A stretch of DNA of 64,000 nucleotides from Desulfolucanica intricata (GTDB lineage Bacteria > Bacillota > Desulfotomaculia > Desulfotomaculales > Desulfofarciminaceae), in assembly GCF_001592105.1 (NCBI RefSeq), contig NZ_BCWE01000002.1, positions 248,001-312,000 on the forward strand, read 5' to 3'. How positions within the stretch are numbered: the stretch's first letter is position 1; each line of letters opens with the position of its first letter. Under the pieces are notes generated by a model that saw nothing but the letters and a program-made list of their open reading frames with translations, had not been told where the DNA came from and did no database searches. Of the stretch, positions 9,171-18,500 are shown in pieces. The position numbers and the translations under genes were made by a program.

Positions 9171-11159
9171 TCATTCGCTAACTCCGAAACATGGCTTAAA
9201 CCTAACATTAAAAGCAGTACCCTTCACACCGGTATCTATTTCAATAATTGCGTTATGTCGATTAGCAATACTGTTACATACAGCCAGTCCTAAACCTGTT
9301 CCATTATCTTTAGTGGTAAAAAAGGGGGTTCCCAGCTTATCCTTGAGGTCGGGAGCTATTCCTTCCCCCTGATCGATAACCGATAATATAATCTCATTAT
9401 TTTCCGTATATGTTTTTATTGTCAGATTCCCACCGGGTGACATCGCTTCGAACCCGTTACGAACAAGGTTTAAAATAAGCTGGCGAATCTCTTTCTCGTT
9501 TAGCAGTAAATCCGGAACTGTTTCCAGCTCTAAATTTATAGAATTATCAAAAACCGCTGCGTCGGCTTGAATTAATGGCAAAAGGGTTTGCAATATGGTA
9601 TTAAGGTTCTGTACTTTTAAGTCTACAGCTTTACTTTTAGCTAAAGACAGAAATTCTGTAATAATTGAATTAGCCCTGTCCAGCTCTTGAATCATAAGCT
9701 TATAATATTCTTTATACTGGCTGCAATCCTTTTTCCCCCCCAGCAGTTGGAGGAAACCGCGAACAGTGGTCATGGGGTTTCTTATTTCATGGGCAATACC
9801 CGCAGCCATTTCACCGATCAGGTTCATTTTGGCAAAATGAACTATTTCCTTTTCCAATTGTTTACGCTCTGTAATATCAATACCCAAAACCAGTACTAAA
9901 GTTGAACCGTCAATATCTGAAAAGGGATAGTTATAAAGCTGGTAATACCGCCCGTTAATATATCTTCTTTCCCACATTTGAGGAGTCTTTGTATCGAAAA
10001 CACGAAAGGTAAGGCATTCTTCACAAGGCTCATTGCGACCATGCAAAATTTTATAGCAGGGTCTTTTTTTCGGTTTACCGAAAATGTCCCAAAAATATTG
10101 GTTACTAAAACGAATAGTATAGTCCTGTGACTGAAGAAAAACTAATGCAGGAAGCCCGTCCAGAAGAGAAAAAAGTCTTTGTCTTTCCTTCTCCAAGGCT
10201 CTCTCAGCCTGTCTGCGCTCGGACATATCCCTAATAATCACTTGTACAGCAGGTTTACCCTGATAGGTTAAGGGTGCTGCCGTTATCTCTATATCAATAA
10301 CTTTTCCGTCCGGGCGAACTATTTTTTGTTCCATCCGGGGGACGATTTTTCCTTTAAGTACTTTATGCATTTGTTTGTTAACCTTTTCTCTGTACTTAGG
10401 AGGAATAAAATCCATTACCGGTGTTCCAATTATTTCCTCAGGGCTGTTAGCGCCTATTAACTTTGCCCCGGCTTCATTTATAAAAACAACATTACCTTCT
10501 CTGTAAACTAAAATTGTATCCGGTGAAAGCTCGACAAGCTGTCTGTATCGCTCCTCACTTTCCTTGAGCGCCTCTTCCGCCCGCTTACGTTCAGAAATAT
10601 CAATAGCTATTCCTACCAACCCGCTTACAATCCCGGCAGTATTTGTAAAAGTTGCTTTATTGACAATATAATCATGTAAGGTTCCGTCCGCATTTGGAAT
10701 AGAAGTTTCGTAAACTTGGACACCCGGCTCGTTGAGCAACTTCATATCCATTTTATGGTATAAATCGGCATACTCTTTAGGGTAAAGCTCATAAACAGTT
10801 TTCCCCACGATTTGTTCTCCGGAAATCCCCATTTGTTGTTCGTAGGCCTTATTACACCCTAAATGAACTCCTTTGGAATCTTTGTATATGATAGGGTTAG
10901 GAATATTATCTATTAATTTTTGTAAAAAGTGCAGCTGTTCTTCTAATGCCTTTTCCGCACGCTTTCGTTCAGCAATTTCCCTTTGTAGCTGCTCGTTGAT
11001 TTTATAATTTTTGTTTTCTGCAATTATTTTACGCATTTCAACTAATTCATTTATTAACTGCTCTTTAGTTTTATCTATATCCCTCATTTTGCACCACCAC
11101 CACCTTCGAACAGCAGTATCTAATGTTTTGTTGGTATTTGTCGAATCCTTGTAAAACAT
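9171..11159 (-). CDS. Multi-PAS sensor histidine kinase
   Basis: Up to 662 aa, soluble. After a coiled coil come three PAS/PAC units (about 75-195, 200-320, 325-435), then the HisKA H-box (IGEMAAGIAHEIRNP, about 452) and HATPase N, G1 and G2 boxes (LILNLVRNGFEA, DQGEGIAPD, GTGLGLAV). The third PAS has a Cys-rich loop (CYKILHGRNEPCEEC). Two starts are possible: ATG 11159 with GGAGGGTG, or ATG 11087 (MRDIDKTKEQ), which looks more native. No response regulator is adjacent, so it is an orphan kinase. Confidence 0.88.
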   Translation of the reverse strand: MFYKDSTNTNKTLDTAVRRWWWCKMRDIDKTKEQLINELVEMRKIIAENKNYKINEQLQREIAERKRAEKALEEQLHFLQKLIDNIPNPIIYKDSKGVHLGCNKAYEQQMGISGEQIVGKTVYELYPKEYADLYHKMDMKLLNEPGVQVYETSIPNADGTLHDYIVNKATFTNTAGIVSGLVGIAIDISERKRAEEALKESEERYRQLVELSPDTILVYREGNVVFINEAGAKLIGANSPEEIIGTPVMDFIPPKYREKVNKQMHKVLKGKIVPRMEQKIVRPDGKVIDIEITAAPLTYQGKPAVQVIIRDMSERRQAERALEKERQRLFSLLDGLPALVFLQSQDYTIRFSNQYFWDIFGKPKKRPCYKILHGRNEPCEECLTFRVFDTKTPQMWERRYINGRYYQLYNYPFSDIDGSTLVLVLGIDITERKQLEKEIVHFAKMNLIGEMAAGIAHEIRNPMTTVRGFLQLLGGKKDCSQYKEYYKLMIQELDRANSIITEFLSLAKSKAVDLKVQNLNTILQTLLPLIQADAAVFDNSINLELETVPDLLLNEKEIRQLILNLVRNGFEAMSPGGNLTIKTYTENNEIILSVIDQGEGIAPDLKDKLGTPFFTTKDNGTGLGLAVCNSIANRHNAIIEIDTGVKGTAFNVRFKPCFGVSE

Positions 11160-11162
11160 AAA

Positions 11163-11180
11163 AACACCCTCCGGGGTGTT
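11163..11180. promoter_or_regulatory. Hairpin overlapping the kinase ribosome site
   Basis: A perfect 7-bp inverted repeat AACACCC / GGGTGTT with a 4-nt loop. On the minus strand it contains the GGAGGG that would serve the start at 11159, so it could occlude translation; on plus it is followed by a T-run and could be a terminator. Confidence 0.45.
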
Positions 11181-11282
11181 CTATTTTTTTATTAATCAGT
11201 CAGTTACTTTTAATTATAACATAAAATATATATATTTTATATTAATTGGGTGTTAAGTATTAACTTTGTACTATAAATTTAA

Positions 11283-11334
11283 GAGTCAGTGACAGAAAAT
11301 TGACAGGATATTCAGTCCTGTCAATTTCTGACTC
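11283..11334. repeat. Long imperfect inverted repeat
   Basis: The right arm TCCTGTCAATTTCTGACTC pairs with a left arm that has a short insertion (GAGTCAG...TTGACAGGA); the loop is 7 nt. It lies 20 bp past the stop of the oxidoreductase gene and may stabilise or end its mRNA, but it lacks a T-run. Confidence 0.5.
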
Positions 11335-11353
11335 CGGCAAGTTTTTAGCTTTG

Positions 11354-13375
11354 CTATTGCATATATTGCTCCTGCTGCAGTTCCTGATATTGCTGCACCG
11401 AGAAAGGATGATAAGCAGCTATAGGTGTTTCTGCCCTGGAAATGCGCTGTGCAGTCAAAAAGGCCTCGCTGATAGCCATATTTAACTTGCGCGGTTTTTT
11501 AGCATCACCGATAACAAAAACACGCATCCCCCTTTGTTTTAGCTCTTGTTCCAAATGATTTACTGAAATCGCTCCTACCGACAGCACCGCATGAGTACAG
11601 GGTATCCAGTGCTCCTTCCACTTTTTATCCAGGGCAATAACCCCGTCAGGCTTAATTTCCCGCACATTAAAACCGGTTAAAGTGTTTACTCCGGATTTTC
11701 GCAGTTCCTCCAACAGAGCTACTCTGCTTATCGGTTCGGTATCAACGGCCAGTTCGTCTTCCATTTCTACAACGGTTACGTCCACACCCCGGTGCTTCAG
11801 GAAAAGGGCGGTTTCACAGCCCACACTTCCCCCACCAATGATGACAACTTTGTTACCTACCTGATACCTGCCTGCCAGCACATCCCAGGCTGTGGTAACA
11901 GTTTTATTATGCACACCGGCAATATCCGGTATTAGCGGGGCTGCTCCTGTTGCCAGGATAACCGCACTGATATCCATCCCCTGCAGGGTACCGGCATTAA
12001 CTTCCGTGTTTAAACGTATATCCACACCAAGTTTCCGAATTTGGGTTTGCAGGTAATCCGTAGACCACCGGATCTTTTCTTTTCCGGGCGGCATACAGGC
12101 CAGTTTCACCTGCCCTCCCAGCTCAGGCTCCTTTTCAAACAGTGTAACACTGTGCCCTGCGATCGAAAGCACTCTGGCAGCTTCCATCCCGGCGGGTCCC
12201 CCACCGATCACTGCAAAATGTCTGGGACTTAAAGTTGACGGAATATAGGGGTATTCATGTTCACGCCCGGCGGCAGGATTTACGGTACAGCGTATATGCA
12301 GGTCTCTTAGCACACGTTCGCCAACACACCAGATATTACAGGTAATGCATTTTCTTATATCTTCAGGCCTGTCTTCCATAGCCTTCAGCGGCCATTCAGG
12401 GTCGGCAATTAAAGTACGGCCAAGAGCAATAAAATCCGCTCTACCTTCTTTAAGTATAGCTTCTGCAGTTTCGGGACTGCGGATAACGCCGACAGTTATA
12501 ACGGGTATATGTACTTCCCTTTTGATATTTTCCGCCAGGTATACCCGCCACCCCTCCGGATAACTCATAGGTTCCAGAATAGTTTGCATAGAAGCATAGA
12601 CCCCGGAAGAAATATTCAGCGCATCTACACCTGCTGCCTGGAGCATACGGGCAATTTGCTTGGCTTCCTCAAGATTAATGCCGCCTTCAACAAATTCATC
12701 GGCACTGTAGCGGAAAACAATGGGGAAATTCCCACCGGTTTCTTGTTTGATTCCCTTGATAATTTCCAGTGGAAATCTCATACGCCCGCTCAGGTCACCG
12801 CCGTAAAGATCAGTTCGCTTATTACTGAAAGCCGACATAAACTGGTTTATAAGATAGCCGTGGGCCCCGTGAAGTTCTATACCGTCATAACCGGCATGCT
12901 GTGCCCTAACTGCAGCCTTGACAAACTTCTCAATTATTTCTTCTATTTCAAATACTGTCAGTTCTCTGGGTACAACATTAAGAGTAGGATCCGGAACTGC
13001 CGACGGTGCCACCGGCTGCAGTCCCAAAGTATTTTCCGTTGTTGTCGCCCGGCCCGCATGGTGAAGCTGGGTAATTATCTTAGCCCCGTGCTCCTTAACA
13101 GCCTCCACCAGCTCATTATGCCCGGCAATATAAGAATTATTGTGTATACTCAGCTGGTTCGTAACAGCATGGCCCTGCGGGGTGTCGACACTGTTAATCT
13201 CAGTGATAATCAGACCAACACCGCCTTTGGCCCTTTCCCGGTAATAATGTATCATAGCCGGGGTAACTCCCCCTATTTCACTGGCCAGGTTTGTCCCCAT
13301 AGCAGGCATTACCGTTCTGTTGCGAAGCTGCATATTTCCAATGTAACCCTCTTCAAAAAGTTTAGGAAATCTCAA
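11354..13375 (-). CDS. NADH:flavin oxidoreductase / 2,4-dienoyl-CoA reductase-like (old yellow enzyme) iron-sulfur flavoprotein
   Basis: 673 aa from TTG 13375, chosen because GGAGGG lies 8 nt upstream; a longer frame to 13456 has no ribosome site. Residues 1-330 form the FMN-binding OYE barrel (IITQLHHAGR, GYDGIELHGAHGYLINQF). CITCNIWC plus a downstream Cys bind a 4Fe-4S cluster (about 340-365). Then come an FAD motif (VIGGGPAGMEAARVL) and an NAD(P) motif (VVIIGGGSVGCETALF). The domain order matches FadH and clostridial enoate reductases. Substrate unknown. Confidence 0.9.
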   Translation of the reverse strand: MRFPKLFEEGYIGNMQLRNRTVMPAMGTNLASEIGGVTPAMIHYYRERAKGGVGLIITEINSVDTPQGHAVTNQLSIHNNSYIAGHNELVEAVKEHGAKIITQLHHAGRATTTENTLGLQPVAPSAVPDPTLNVVPRELTVFEIEEIIEKFVKAAVRAQHAGYDGIELHGAHGYLINQFMSAFSNKRTDLYGGDLSGRMRFPLEIIKGIKQETGGNFPIVFRYSADEFVEGGINLEEAKQIARMLQAAGVDALNISSGVYASMQTILEPMSYPEGWRVYLAENIKREVHIPVITVGVIRSPETAEAILKEGRADFIALGRTLIADPEWPLKAMEDRPEDIRKCITCNIWCVGERVLRDLHIRCTVNPAAGREHEYPYIPSTLSPRHFAVIGGGPAGMEAARVLSIAGHSVTLFEKEPELGGQVKLACMPPGKEKIRWSTDYLQTQIRKLGVDIRLNTEVNAGTLQGMDISAVILATGAAPLIPDIAGVHNKTVTTAWDVLAGRYQVGNKVVIIGGGSVGCETALFLKHRGVDVTVVEMEDELAVDTEPISRVALLEELRKSGVNTLTGFNVREIKPDGVIALDKKWKEHWIPCTHAVLSVGAISVNHLEQELKQRGMRVFVIGDAKKPRKLNMAISEAFLTAQRISRAETPIAAYHPFSVQQYQELQQEQYMQ

Positions 13376-13461
13376 TACTACTCCCTCCTTGCACACTATT
13401 TTCAAATAGTATTTGTTAACAGAGAGTAAATTAACCATAAAGAAAATCCCCTGCAAATAAA

Positions 13462-13489
13462 AAAAAGGAAGACAAATTTCTTCCTTTTT
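13462..13489 (-). terminator. Terminator of galU
   Basis: A stem AAAAAGGAAG / CTTCCTTTTT with an 8-nt loop, 15 bp past the galU stop. A/T flanks allow bidirectional action. Confidence 0.75.
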
Positions 13490-13504
13490 AATCAGGTGGG
13501 GATA

Positions 13505-14389
13505 TTATAATCCTTTACGCTTCTCATACAAGCTATCTAAATATCCGGAAAATTCCTTTCCCAATTCCGGTGACTCCAGGGCAAATTCAACCGTAGCCTT
13601 AAGATAACCAAGCTTATCCCCGGCATCATAGCGGATTCCTTCAAACATACAGGCATATACCGGTTCCTGCCTGCTAAGAACCTTCAGGGCGTCAGTTAGC
13701 TGAATCTCACCGCCGGCGCCCGGAGGAAGATTTTCCAAACAGGCAAATATAGAGGCATTAAGGATATAGCGCCCCGTGATGGCCAGGTTGGAAGGAGCGT
13801 CTTCCGGTGCAGGCTTTTCCACCAAATCTTTGACCCGGTAAAACTGCCCGTCATTATTTAAATTTAAAGGCTCGATAATTCCGTACTTACTGACATCACT
13901 TGCCGAGACCTCCCTTATACCGATTACACTGGAGTTCTCCTTTTCAGCAACTTCAATCAGCTGTTTTAAAGCCGGTATATCGGATTTAACGATATCATCA
14001 CCCAGTAAAACAGCAAACGGATCGTTCCCGACAAAGGTTTTGGCACAGTAAATGGCATGCCCCAAACCAAGGGGCTCATTTTGCCTGATATAATGGATAT
14101 TAGCTATTTCAGACAACTTCTTGATCATTTCCAGCGGCTTTGTTTTTTCCTTACTTTCTAAAAAAGCCTCCAATTCCGGAGAACGGTCAAAGTAGTCTAC
14201 TATAGGCCATTTCCCTCTGCCGGTAATGATTAAAATATCTTCTATACCGGAACTTACCGCCTCTTCAATTATATACTGAATTGTTGGCTTATCCACAATG
14301 GGCAGCATCTCTTTAGGAAGCGCTTTTGTCACCGGCAAAAAACGTGTACCCAGACCTGCGGCCGGTATAACGGCCTTACGAATTTTCAT
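13505..14389 (-). CDS. galU: UTP-glucose-1-phosphate uridylyltransferase
   Basis: 294 aa from ATG 14389 (GGAGGT 7 nt upstream; an earlier in-frame codon at 14404 lacks a site). It makes UDP-glucose for glycan synthesis. It carries the AVIPAAGLGTRFLPVTKALP nucleotide-binding start, PIVDKPTIQYIIEEAV, LLGDDI (about 108) and GAGGEIQLTDAL (about 225). It probably supplies galE and the surface-polysaccharide locus at 53-64 kb. Confidence 0.95.
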   Translation of the reverse strand: MKIRKAVIPAAGLGTRFLPVTKALPKEMLPIVDKPTIQYIIEEAVSSGIEDILIITGRGKWPIVDYFDRSPELEAFLESKEKTKPLEMIKKLSEIANIHYIRQNEPLGLGHAIYCAKTFVGNDPFAVLLGDDIVKSDIPALKQLIEVAEKENSSVIGIREVSASDVSKYGIIEPLNLNNDGQFYRVKDLVEKPAPEDAPSNLAITGRYILNASIFACLENLPPGAGGEIQLTDALKVLSRQEPVYACMFEGIRYDAGDKLGYLKATVEFALESPELGKEFSGYLDSLYEKRKGL

Positions 14390-14510
14390 AACCAATACCT
14401 CCAATAAGTCCCTTACTCTAATTATCTAACTATTTACTTATTTTTTCAAGGATAATATTCCCAAATATTATTTCACCAAAAAGCAGAACCTACCGAAATC
14501 TAACAAAAAC

Positions 14511-14539
14511 TTGACTAACATAGAAAAAGGCTGTAGAAT
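14511..14539 (+). promoter_or_regulatory. Sigma-A promoter of the T-box/trpB unit
   Basis: TTGACT (14511-14516), a 17-nt spacer and TAGAAT (14534-14539), directly ahead of the T-box leader. Confidence 0.75.
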
Positions 14540-14545
14540 ATAGTA

Positions 14546-14816
14546 AAATATGAACCGATGAGTCAGAAAAGTAAACTTGAAACTGAACTTACAGAGAGCT
14601 GCAGTAGCTGGAATTGCAGCAGTTTAAGACAAGTTGAATGGGCTGACGAGGGCGTTTGCAAAATGTTAAAAACAGAGTAGTGAACGACGGGAACTCCACC
14701 CGTTATCAAGGGAGCGCGTATGGTGGTGCGTGGAAAAAGTGGGCCTTTGGCCAATTTGGGTGGTACCGCATGAGTTTTATAACTCTTGTCCCTGTTTAGG
14801 ACAAGGGTTTTTTATT
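14546..14816 (+). ncRNA. T-box leader, tryptophan specific
   Basis: Stem I shows AGAGAG at 14593 and the distal GCTGCAGTAGCTGG hairpin. The specifier loop reads GAA-TGG-G, with TGG (Trp) at 14639-14641. The T-box core TTTGGGTGGTACCGC is at 14755-14769. A terminator stem CTTGTCC / GGACAAG followed by a T-run ends at about 14813. Uncharged tRNA-Trp should favour the antiterminator and turn on trpB. The specifier is read by eye from the motif, not from a folded model. Confidence 0.9.
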
Positions 14817-14869
14817 TACACTTAACATAAAAGATCAAAAATTATAATAAAGCAAAAGGGGAGAAAATA

Positions 14870-16237
14870 ATGGTAAAAGTACCCTACAGAACCTATCTTA
14901 CAGAAGAGGAAATGCCGAGACAATGGTATAACCTCCGGGCAGATATGAAAGAACAACATGATCCTTTTTTAAATCCGGGAACACTTAAACCACTGACAAC
15001 AGAGGAATTATATCCGATATTTTGTCAGGAACTGGCTAAACAGGAAATGGATACAACAACACGGTATGTAGATATTCCGGGAGAAGTACTAAATTATTAC
15101 AAAACGTTCCGTCCATCGCCTTTGATTCGGGCCTATAATTTTGAAAAAGCGTTGGACACACCTGCAAAGATCTACTTTAAATTTGAAGGAAATAATACAT
15201 CGGGCAGTCATAAACTAAATGCTGCGGCAGCTATGGCCTATTACGCCAAAGCACAGGGACTGAAGTCCCTTACTACGGAAACGGGGGCCGGGCAATGGGG
15301 TACCGCCCTGGCTATGGCCTGTGCTTATTTTGGTCTTGACTTGACAGTATTTATGGTTAAAGTTTCTTTCCAGCAAAAACCTTTCCGGAAAGCCGTCATT
15401 GAGACTTACGGTTCAAAAATTATACCAAGTCCCTCGGATACAACAGAGGTAGGGCGCGCTATCCTGGCGGAGAATCCTGATACCGGGGGTAGTTTAGGCT
15501 GCGCAATCTCAGAAGCAATTGAGCTTTCTTTAAAAGATGGGAACTGCCGCTACGCACTTGGTTCCGTTCTCAATCAAGTACTGCTTCACCAGTCCATTAT
15601 CGGTCTGGAAAGCAAAATTGCCATGGAAAAACTCGGGGAATACCCAGATATCGTAATCGGTTGTGCCGGTGGCGGATCTAACCTGGGTGGTCTGATGGCA
15701 CCGTTTATGCAGGACAAGCTGACCGGCAAGGCTAATCCCCGTATTATCGCGGTAGAACCGGCTTCATGCCCGACACTCACACGGGGTAAGTATGCCTATG
15801 ACTTTTGTGATACGGGAAAAGTAACTCCACTGGCTAAGATGTACACACTTGGAAGCGAATTCATTCCTTCACCGAACCACGCCGGCGGTCTCCGGTATCA
15901 CGGCATGTCACCCGTTCTTTCAAAGCTTTATCATGATGGATACATGGAAGCTGTATCTGCGGAACAGACCAAAGTATTTGATTCAGCAGTCATGTTTGCC
16001 AAACTGGAACAGATCCTTCCCGCACCGGAATCCTCTCATGCCATCCACGGTGCTGTTATAGAAGCGCTTAAGTGCAAGGAGTCTGGGGAAGCCAAAACCA
16101 TTCTGTTTGGCCTCACCGGAACAGGTTACTTTGATATGCATGCTTACATGCAGTACAATAACCAAACAATGACTGATTATATCCCTACAGATGAGGATTT
16201 ACAAAGAGGTTTTGACGGACTGCCAAAAATTGAATAG
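14870..16237 (+). CDS. trpB: Tryptophan synthase beta chain, TrpB2 type
   Basis: 455 aa, longer than classical TrpB (~400 aa) and matching the TrpB2 group. ATG behind GGGGAG. It condenses indole with serine using PLP. The Schiff-base lysine is in SGSHKLNAA (about 112), the catalytic Glu is in TETGAGQWG, and the phosphate loop is CAGGGSNLGG (about 265). No trpA is adjacent, so it may salvage free indole. Transcription is under the Trp T-box. Confidence 0.94.
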   Translation: MVKVPYRTYLTEEEMPRQWYNLRADMKEQHDPFLNPGTLKPLTTEELYPIFCQELAKQEMDTTTRYVDIPGEVLNYYKTFRPSPLIRAYNFEKALDTPAKIYFKFEGNNTSGSHKLNAAAAMAYYAKAQGLKSLTTETGAGQWGTALAMACAYFGLDLTVFMVKVSFQQKPFRKAVIETYGSKIIPSPSDTTEVGRAILAENPDTGGSLGCAISEAIELSLKDGNCRYALGSVLNQVLLHQSIIGLESKIAMEKLGEYPDIVIGCAGGGSNLGGLMAPFMQDKLTGKANPRIIAVEPASCPTLTRGKYAYDFCDTGKVTPLAKMYTLGSEFIPSPNHAGGLRYHGMSPVLSKLYHDGYMEAVSAEQTKVFDSAVMFAKLEQILPAPESSHAIHGAVIEALKCKESGEAKTILFGLTGTGYFDMHAYMQYNNQTMTDYIPTDEDLQRGFDGLPKIE

Positions 16238-16251
16238 AGCCGGTAAAATAA

Positions 16252-16279
16252 GCGGTACTCCTTTGAGTACCGCCTTTTT
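16252..16279 (+). terminator. Terminator of trpB
   Basis: A perfect 9-bp stem GCGGTACTC / GAGTACCGC, 4-nt loop and T-run, 15 bp past the stop. Confidence 0.9.
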
Positions 16280-16325
16280 ATATCCCCGACCGGTGATTTT
16301 TTGCCTTTTACAGTTAACAAAATTT

Positions 16326-16881
16326 TTATTCAAATATTTCTTTCATATCTATAATTAAATCTTCAAAAATCCCAACCTTTATATTGTCATCAACCTTGTA
16401 TATTTCCGGCACATCATACTCTTTTTCTTTATTTAATCTATAAACTGTTACCTCTTGACGTATATAGTTTACAATCCAATATTCCGTTACTTTATGCTTT
16501 TCATATAGATGCAGTTTATTAACATAATCTCTGGAAGGTGACGAGGGAGAAGCAATTTCAATAATCCAATCCGGTGAACCAAGACAATATTCTTTAGTTA
16601 TTTTTTTATCATCACAAACAACAAAAATATCGGGCTGCACAACTACATCAATATCTTCCTCTGCTTCTTCATAGTTTTTAGGCAACAAAACATCACAAGG
16701 AGAAATAAAAAACTTCACAAATTTTACCTTTTAAATAATTCCCAATAGCTATCAATAACCTTCTTGAAACCCTTTGGTGTTGTATTGTAGGGGCAGGTGT
16801 CATATAAAGTATCCCGTTTATTATTTCATACCGCCGATCATCAGATAGATTTAAGTAATCTTTGTATGTAAGATGAGACAC
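16326..16881 (-). pseudogene. Uma2 family (DUF820) endonuclease-like gene, frameshifted
   Basis: Two overlapping frames make one protein. The first (62 codons from 16881) contains YKDYLNLSDDRRYEIINGIL. The second (ending at 16326) contains QPDIFVVC, SPDWIIEIASPSS and YEKHKVTEYWIVN, the PD-(D/E)XK core of Uma2 proteins. They join at a T-run near 16710-16716: removing one T restores GKICEVFISPCDVLLP. The break is in a homopolymer, so a sequencing error or slippage is possible; as read the gene is broken. Confidence 0.8.
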
Positions 16882-17060
16882 TATGAATCCCGCCTTCCTC
16901 TAAATATACCTCTAATATTAATATATATTACCATTATAAGGAATAACAATCAATGTTATGGTAGTTCTGCAGTAACAGAAAAATGACCAGTGGAATATAT
17001 TATTAGAGCTAAGTATTGATATTTTATTCTTAAACTAGTAAAAAAATCAGGAGGTGTATA

Positions 17061-17246
17061 ATGTACTACATTACCGAAATCCTAAGAGTTATTTTAGATT
17101 TACAGGCACATTTACCGGAATCAACCGTTATTAAACATCCTACTGAAAAATTATGGGCCATTAAAATAAGCAGTGAGGACCATATACCGGAAGAAATAAA
17201 AGAAAATTGTGTTGATTTTTTGCCCCAGGATTGGGGTAAAGAATAG
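17061..17246 (+). CDS. Small conserved-looking hypothetical protein
   Basis: 61 aa, ATG with a clear AGGAGGTG ribosome site. Acidic, no Cys, no membrane segment, contains PTEKLWAIKISSEDHIPEE. Its stop codon abuts the start of the PHP-domain gene, so the two form an operon. I do not recognise a family. Confidence 0.65.
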   Translation: MYYITEILRVILDLQAHLPESTVIKHPTEKLWAIKISSEDHIPEEIKENCVDFLPQDWGKE

Positions 17247-18278
17247 ATGAAAAAATTAATTTTTAATCCATACGATGGAATTGACTGGTCTACAATTTTA
17301 AGATGTAAAGCTAATTTGCATACTCACACAACTGAATCAGACGGGTTATTGTATGGTGCAGATGTAATTACGAGATATAAAAATGCAGGCTATTCGATTC
17401 TGGCAATTACCGATCACGATAATTACAGAGTTAAGCAAAGACCGCAAGAAAACGGGGCTGTTAAATACGTTAACTCCTGGCCTTGGACGATTTGGGAAGG
17501 TACAAAAGATTATCAAGCACCGACCGGAACATTTGCTATGATAAAAGATGAAGTTCTAGGTGTGACTGCAAATGGAATGCTGACAGTTCAAAGTTGTGAA
17601 CTTTCCGGTATAAACCATATAAATTCTTATGACAATGATTACAGCGGTGGAAATAATAAAAGAATTGATTATACTAACGAGGAATCAGCTATACAGGCAT
17701 TAAAAGACAGAAAAGGTGTTTGCGTTATTAACCACCCGGGACGCTATGGTGAAACTGTACAGTGGTATGTGGATTTATACAAAAAATTCTATCCCATACT
17801 CCGGGGACTTGAAGTTTATAATCAAGGGGATACGTATCCTCACGACAGGGATTTATGGGATGACATTTTGACTGAATTAATGCCGTTTATGCCTGTTTTT
17901 GGGTGGTCTAATGACGATATGCACAGAGAACGTGACCTTTTTCGCAATTATCAATATTTATTATTAAGAGAGTTTACGGCTGCGGAATTTAGGGTGGCCT
18001 TAAATTTAGGGCGTGGTTTCTTTTCTTATGAACCCGGTGGCAGCGGTAATGCTTTAGCACCTTATGTAAACAGTGTTGTAATCAACAAAAACAAAGGTAC
18101 AATTAGTATTAATGCGGATAATTGGGACAGTATAGAGTGGATTTGTGAAAAAAATATAATTTCTACCGGGTCTCGTTTTAACTATAAAAATACAAGGGGA
18201 TTAACCAGTTATGTAAGAGCAAAACTGACTAACAGTAAAGGATTTACGTATACTCAACCATTCGGTTTTATAGATTAA
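17247..18278 (+). CDS. PHP-domain metal-dependent phosphoesterase-like protein
   Basis: 343 aa, starting directly after the upstream stop codon (translational coupling). Metal ligands are in LHTHTTESDG (about 25), LAITDHDNY (about 53), VINHPGRYG (about 160) and GWSNDDMH (about 225), the pattern of PHP phosphoesterases. The C-terminal ~100 residues look like a separate beta-rich domain. Substrate unknown. The last codons and 3' flank recur at 30335-30396. Confidence 0.85.
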   Translation: MKKLIFNPYDGIDWSTILRCKANLHTHTTESDGLLYGADVITRYKNAGYSILAITDHDNYRVKQRPQENGAVKYVNSWPWTIWEGTKDYQAPTGTFAMIKDEVLGVTANGMLTVQSCELSGINHINSYDNDYSGGNNKRIDYTNEESAIQALKDRKGVCVINHPGRYGETVQWYVDLYKKFYPILRGLEVYNQGDTYPHDRDLWDDILTELMPFMPVFGWSNDDMHRERDLFRNYQYLLLREFTAAEFRVALNLGRGFFSYEPGGSGNALAPYVNSVVINKNKGTISINADNWDSIEWICEKNIISTGSRFNYKNTRGLTSYVRAKLTNSKGFTYTQPFGFID

Positions 18279-18295
18279 TTTGGCAGCAGCACATA
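18234..18295 (+). repeat. 62-bp direct repeat, copy 1 (3' end of PHP gene)
   Basis: Identical over 62 bp to 30335-30396. It covers the last ~15 codons of the PHP gene, the stop and 17 bp of flank, with weaker similarity for another ~12 bp. Confidence 0.9.
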
Positions 18296-18305
18296 TTTAT
18301 GAAGG

Positions 18306-18352
18306 AAGGCCCTTATTTCCCTATGCCTGAGGGCAGGGGCTATACGGGCCTT
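18306..18352. other. Nested stem-loop between convergent genes
   Basis: An outer stem AAGGCCC / GGGCCTT, an inner CCC/GGG step and an apical TGCC / GGCA hairpin. It lies between the PHP gene (+) and the radical SAM operon (-). No T-run on either side, so it is more likely an RNA end-protecting structure than a terminator. Confidence 0.5.
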
Positions 18353-18362
18353 ATTGTGAATA

Positions 18363-18491
18363 TTAATTCATAAAAACATATTTAATATACTCTTCATCCA
18401 CTAATACCGCTTCCTGCTCCAACTTAATTTTTTCTTTTAGCATAAACATTAAAGTATCCTGTAATTTCAATGGCCTTATCCGATACAGCAT
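18363..18491 (-). CDS. Possible 42-aa ORF, in frame after the radical SAM stop codon
   Basis: It begins 9 nt after the TAG of the upstream radical SAM gene and in the same frame; it ends EEYIKYVFMN. It has no Shine-Dalgarno of its own. It could be a coupled small protein, a 3' extension uncovered by readthrough, or the remnant of another gene. No family recognised; Lys/Glu-rich with no Cys. Confidence 0.35.
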   Translation of the reverse strand: MLYRIRPLKLQDTLMFMLKEKIKLEQEAVLVDEEYIKYVFMN

Positions 18492-18500
18492 ATTTTGTTT

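Noticed and set aside
12509-13429. 306-codon plus-strand ORF
   Set aside because: It is antisense to the enoate reductase gene, whose motifs are clear; the translated product resembles no protein family.
14563-14754. 63-codon minus-strand ORF
   Set aside because: It is antisense within the T-box leader, which explains the sequence; no ribosome site.
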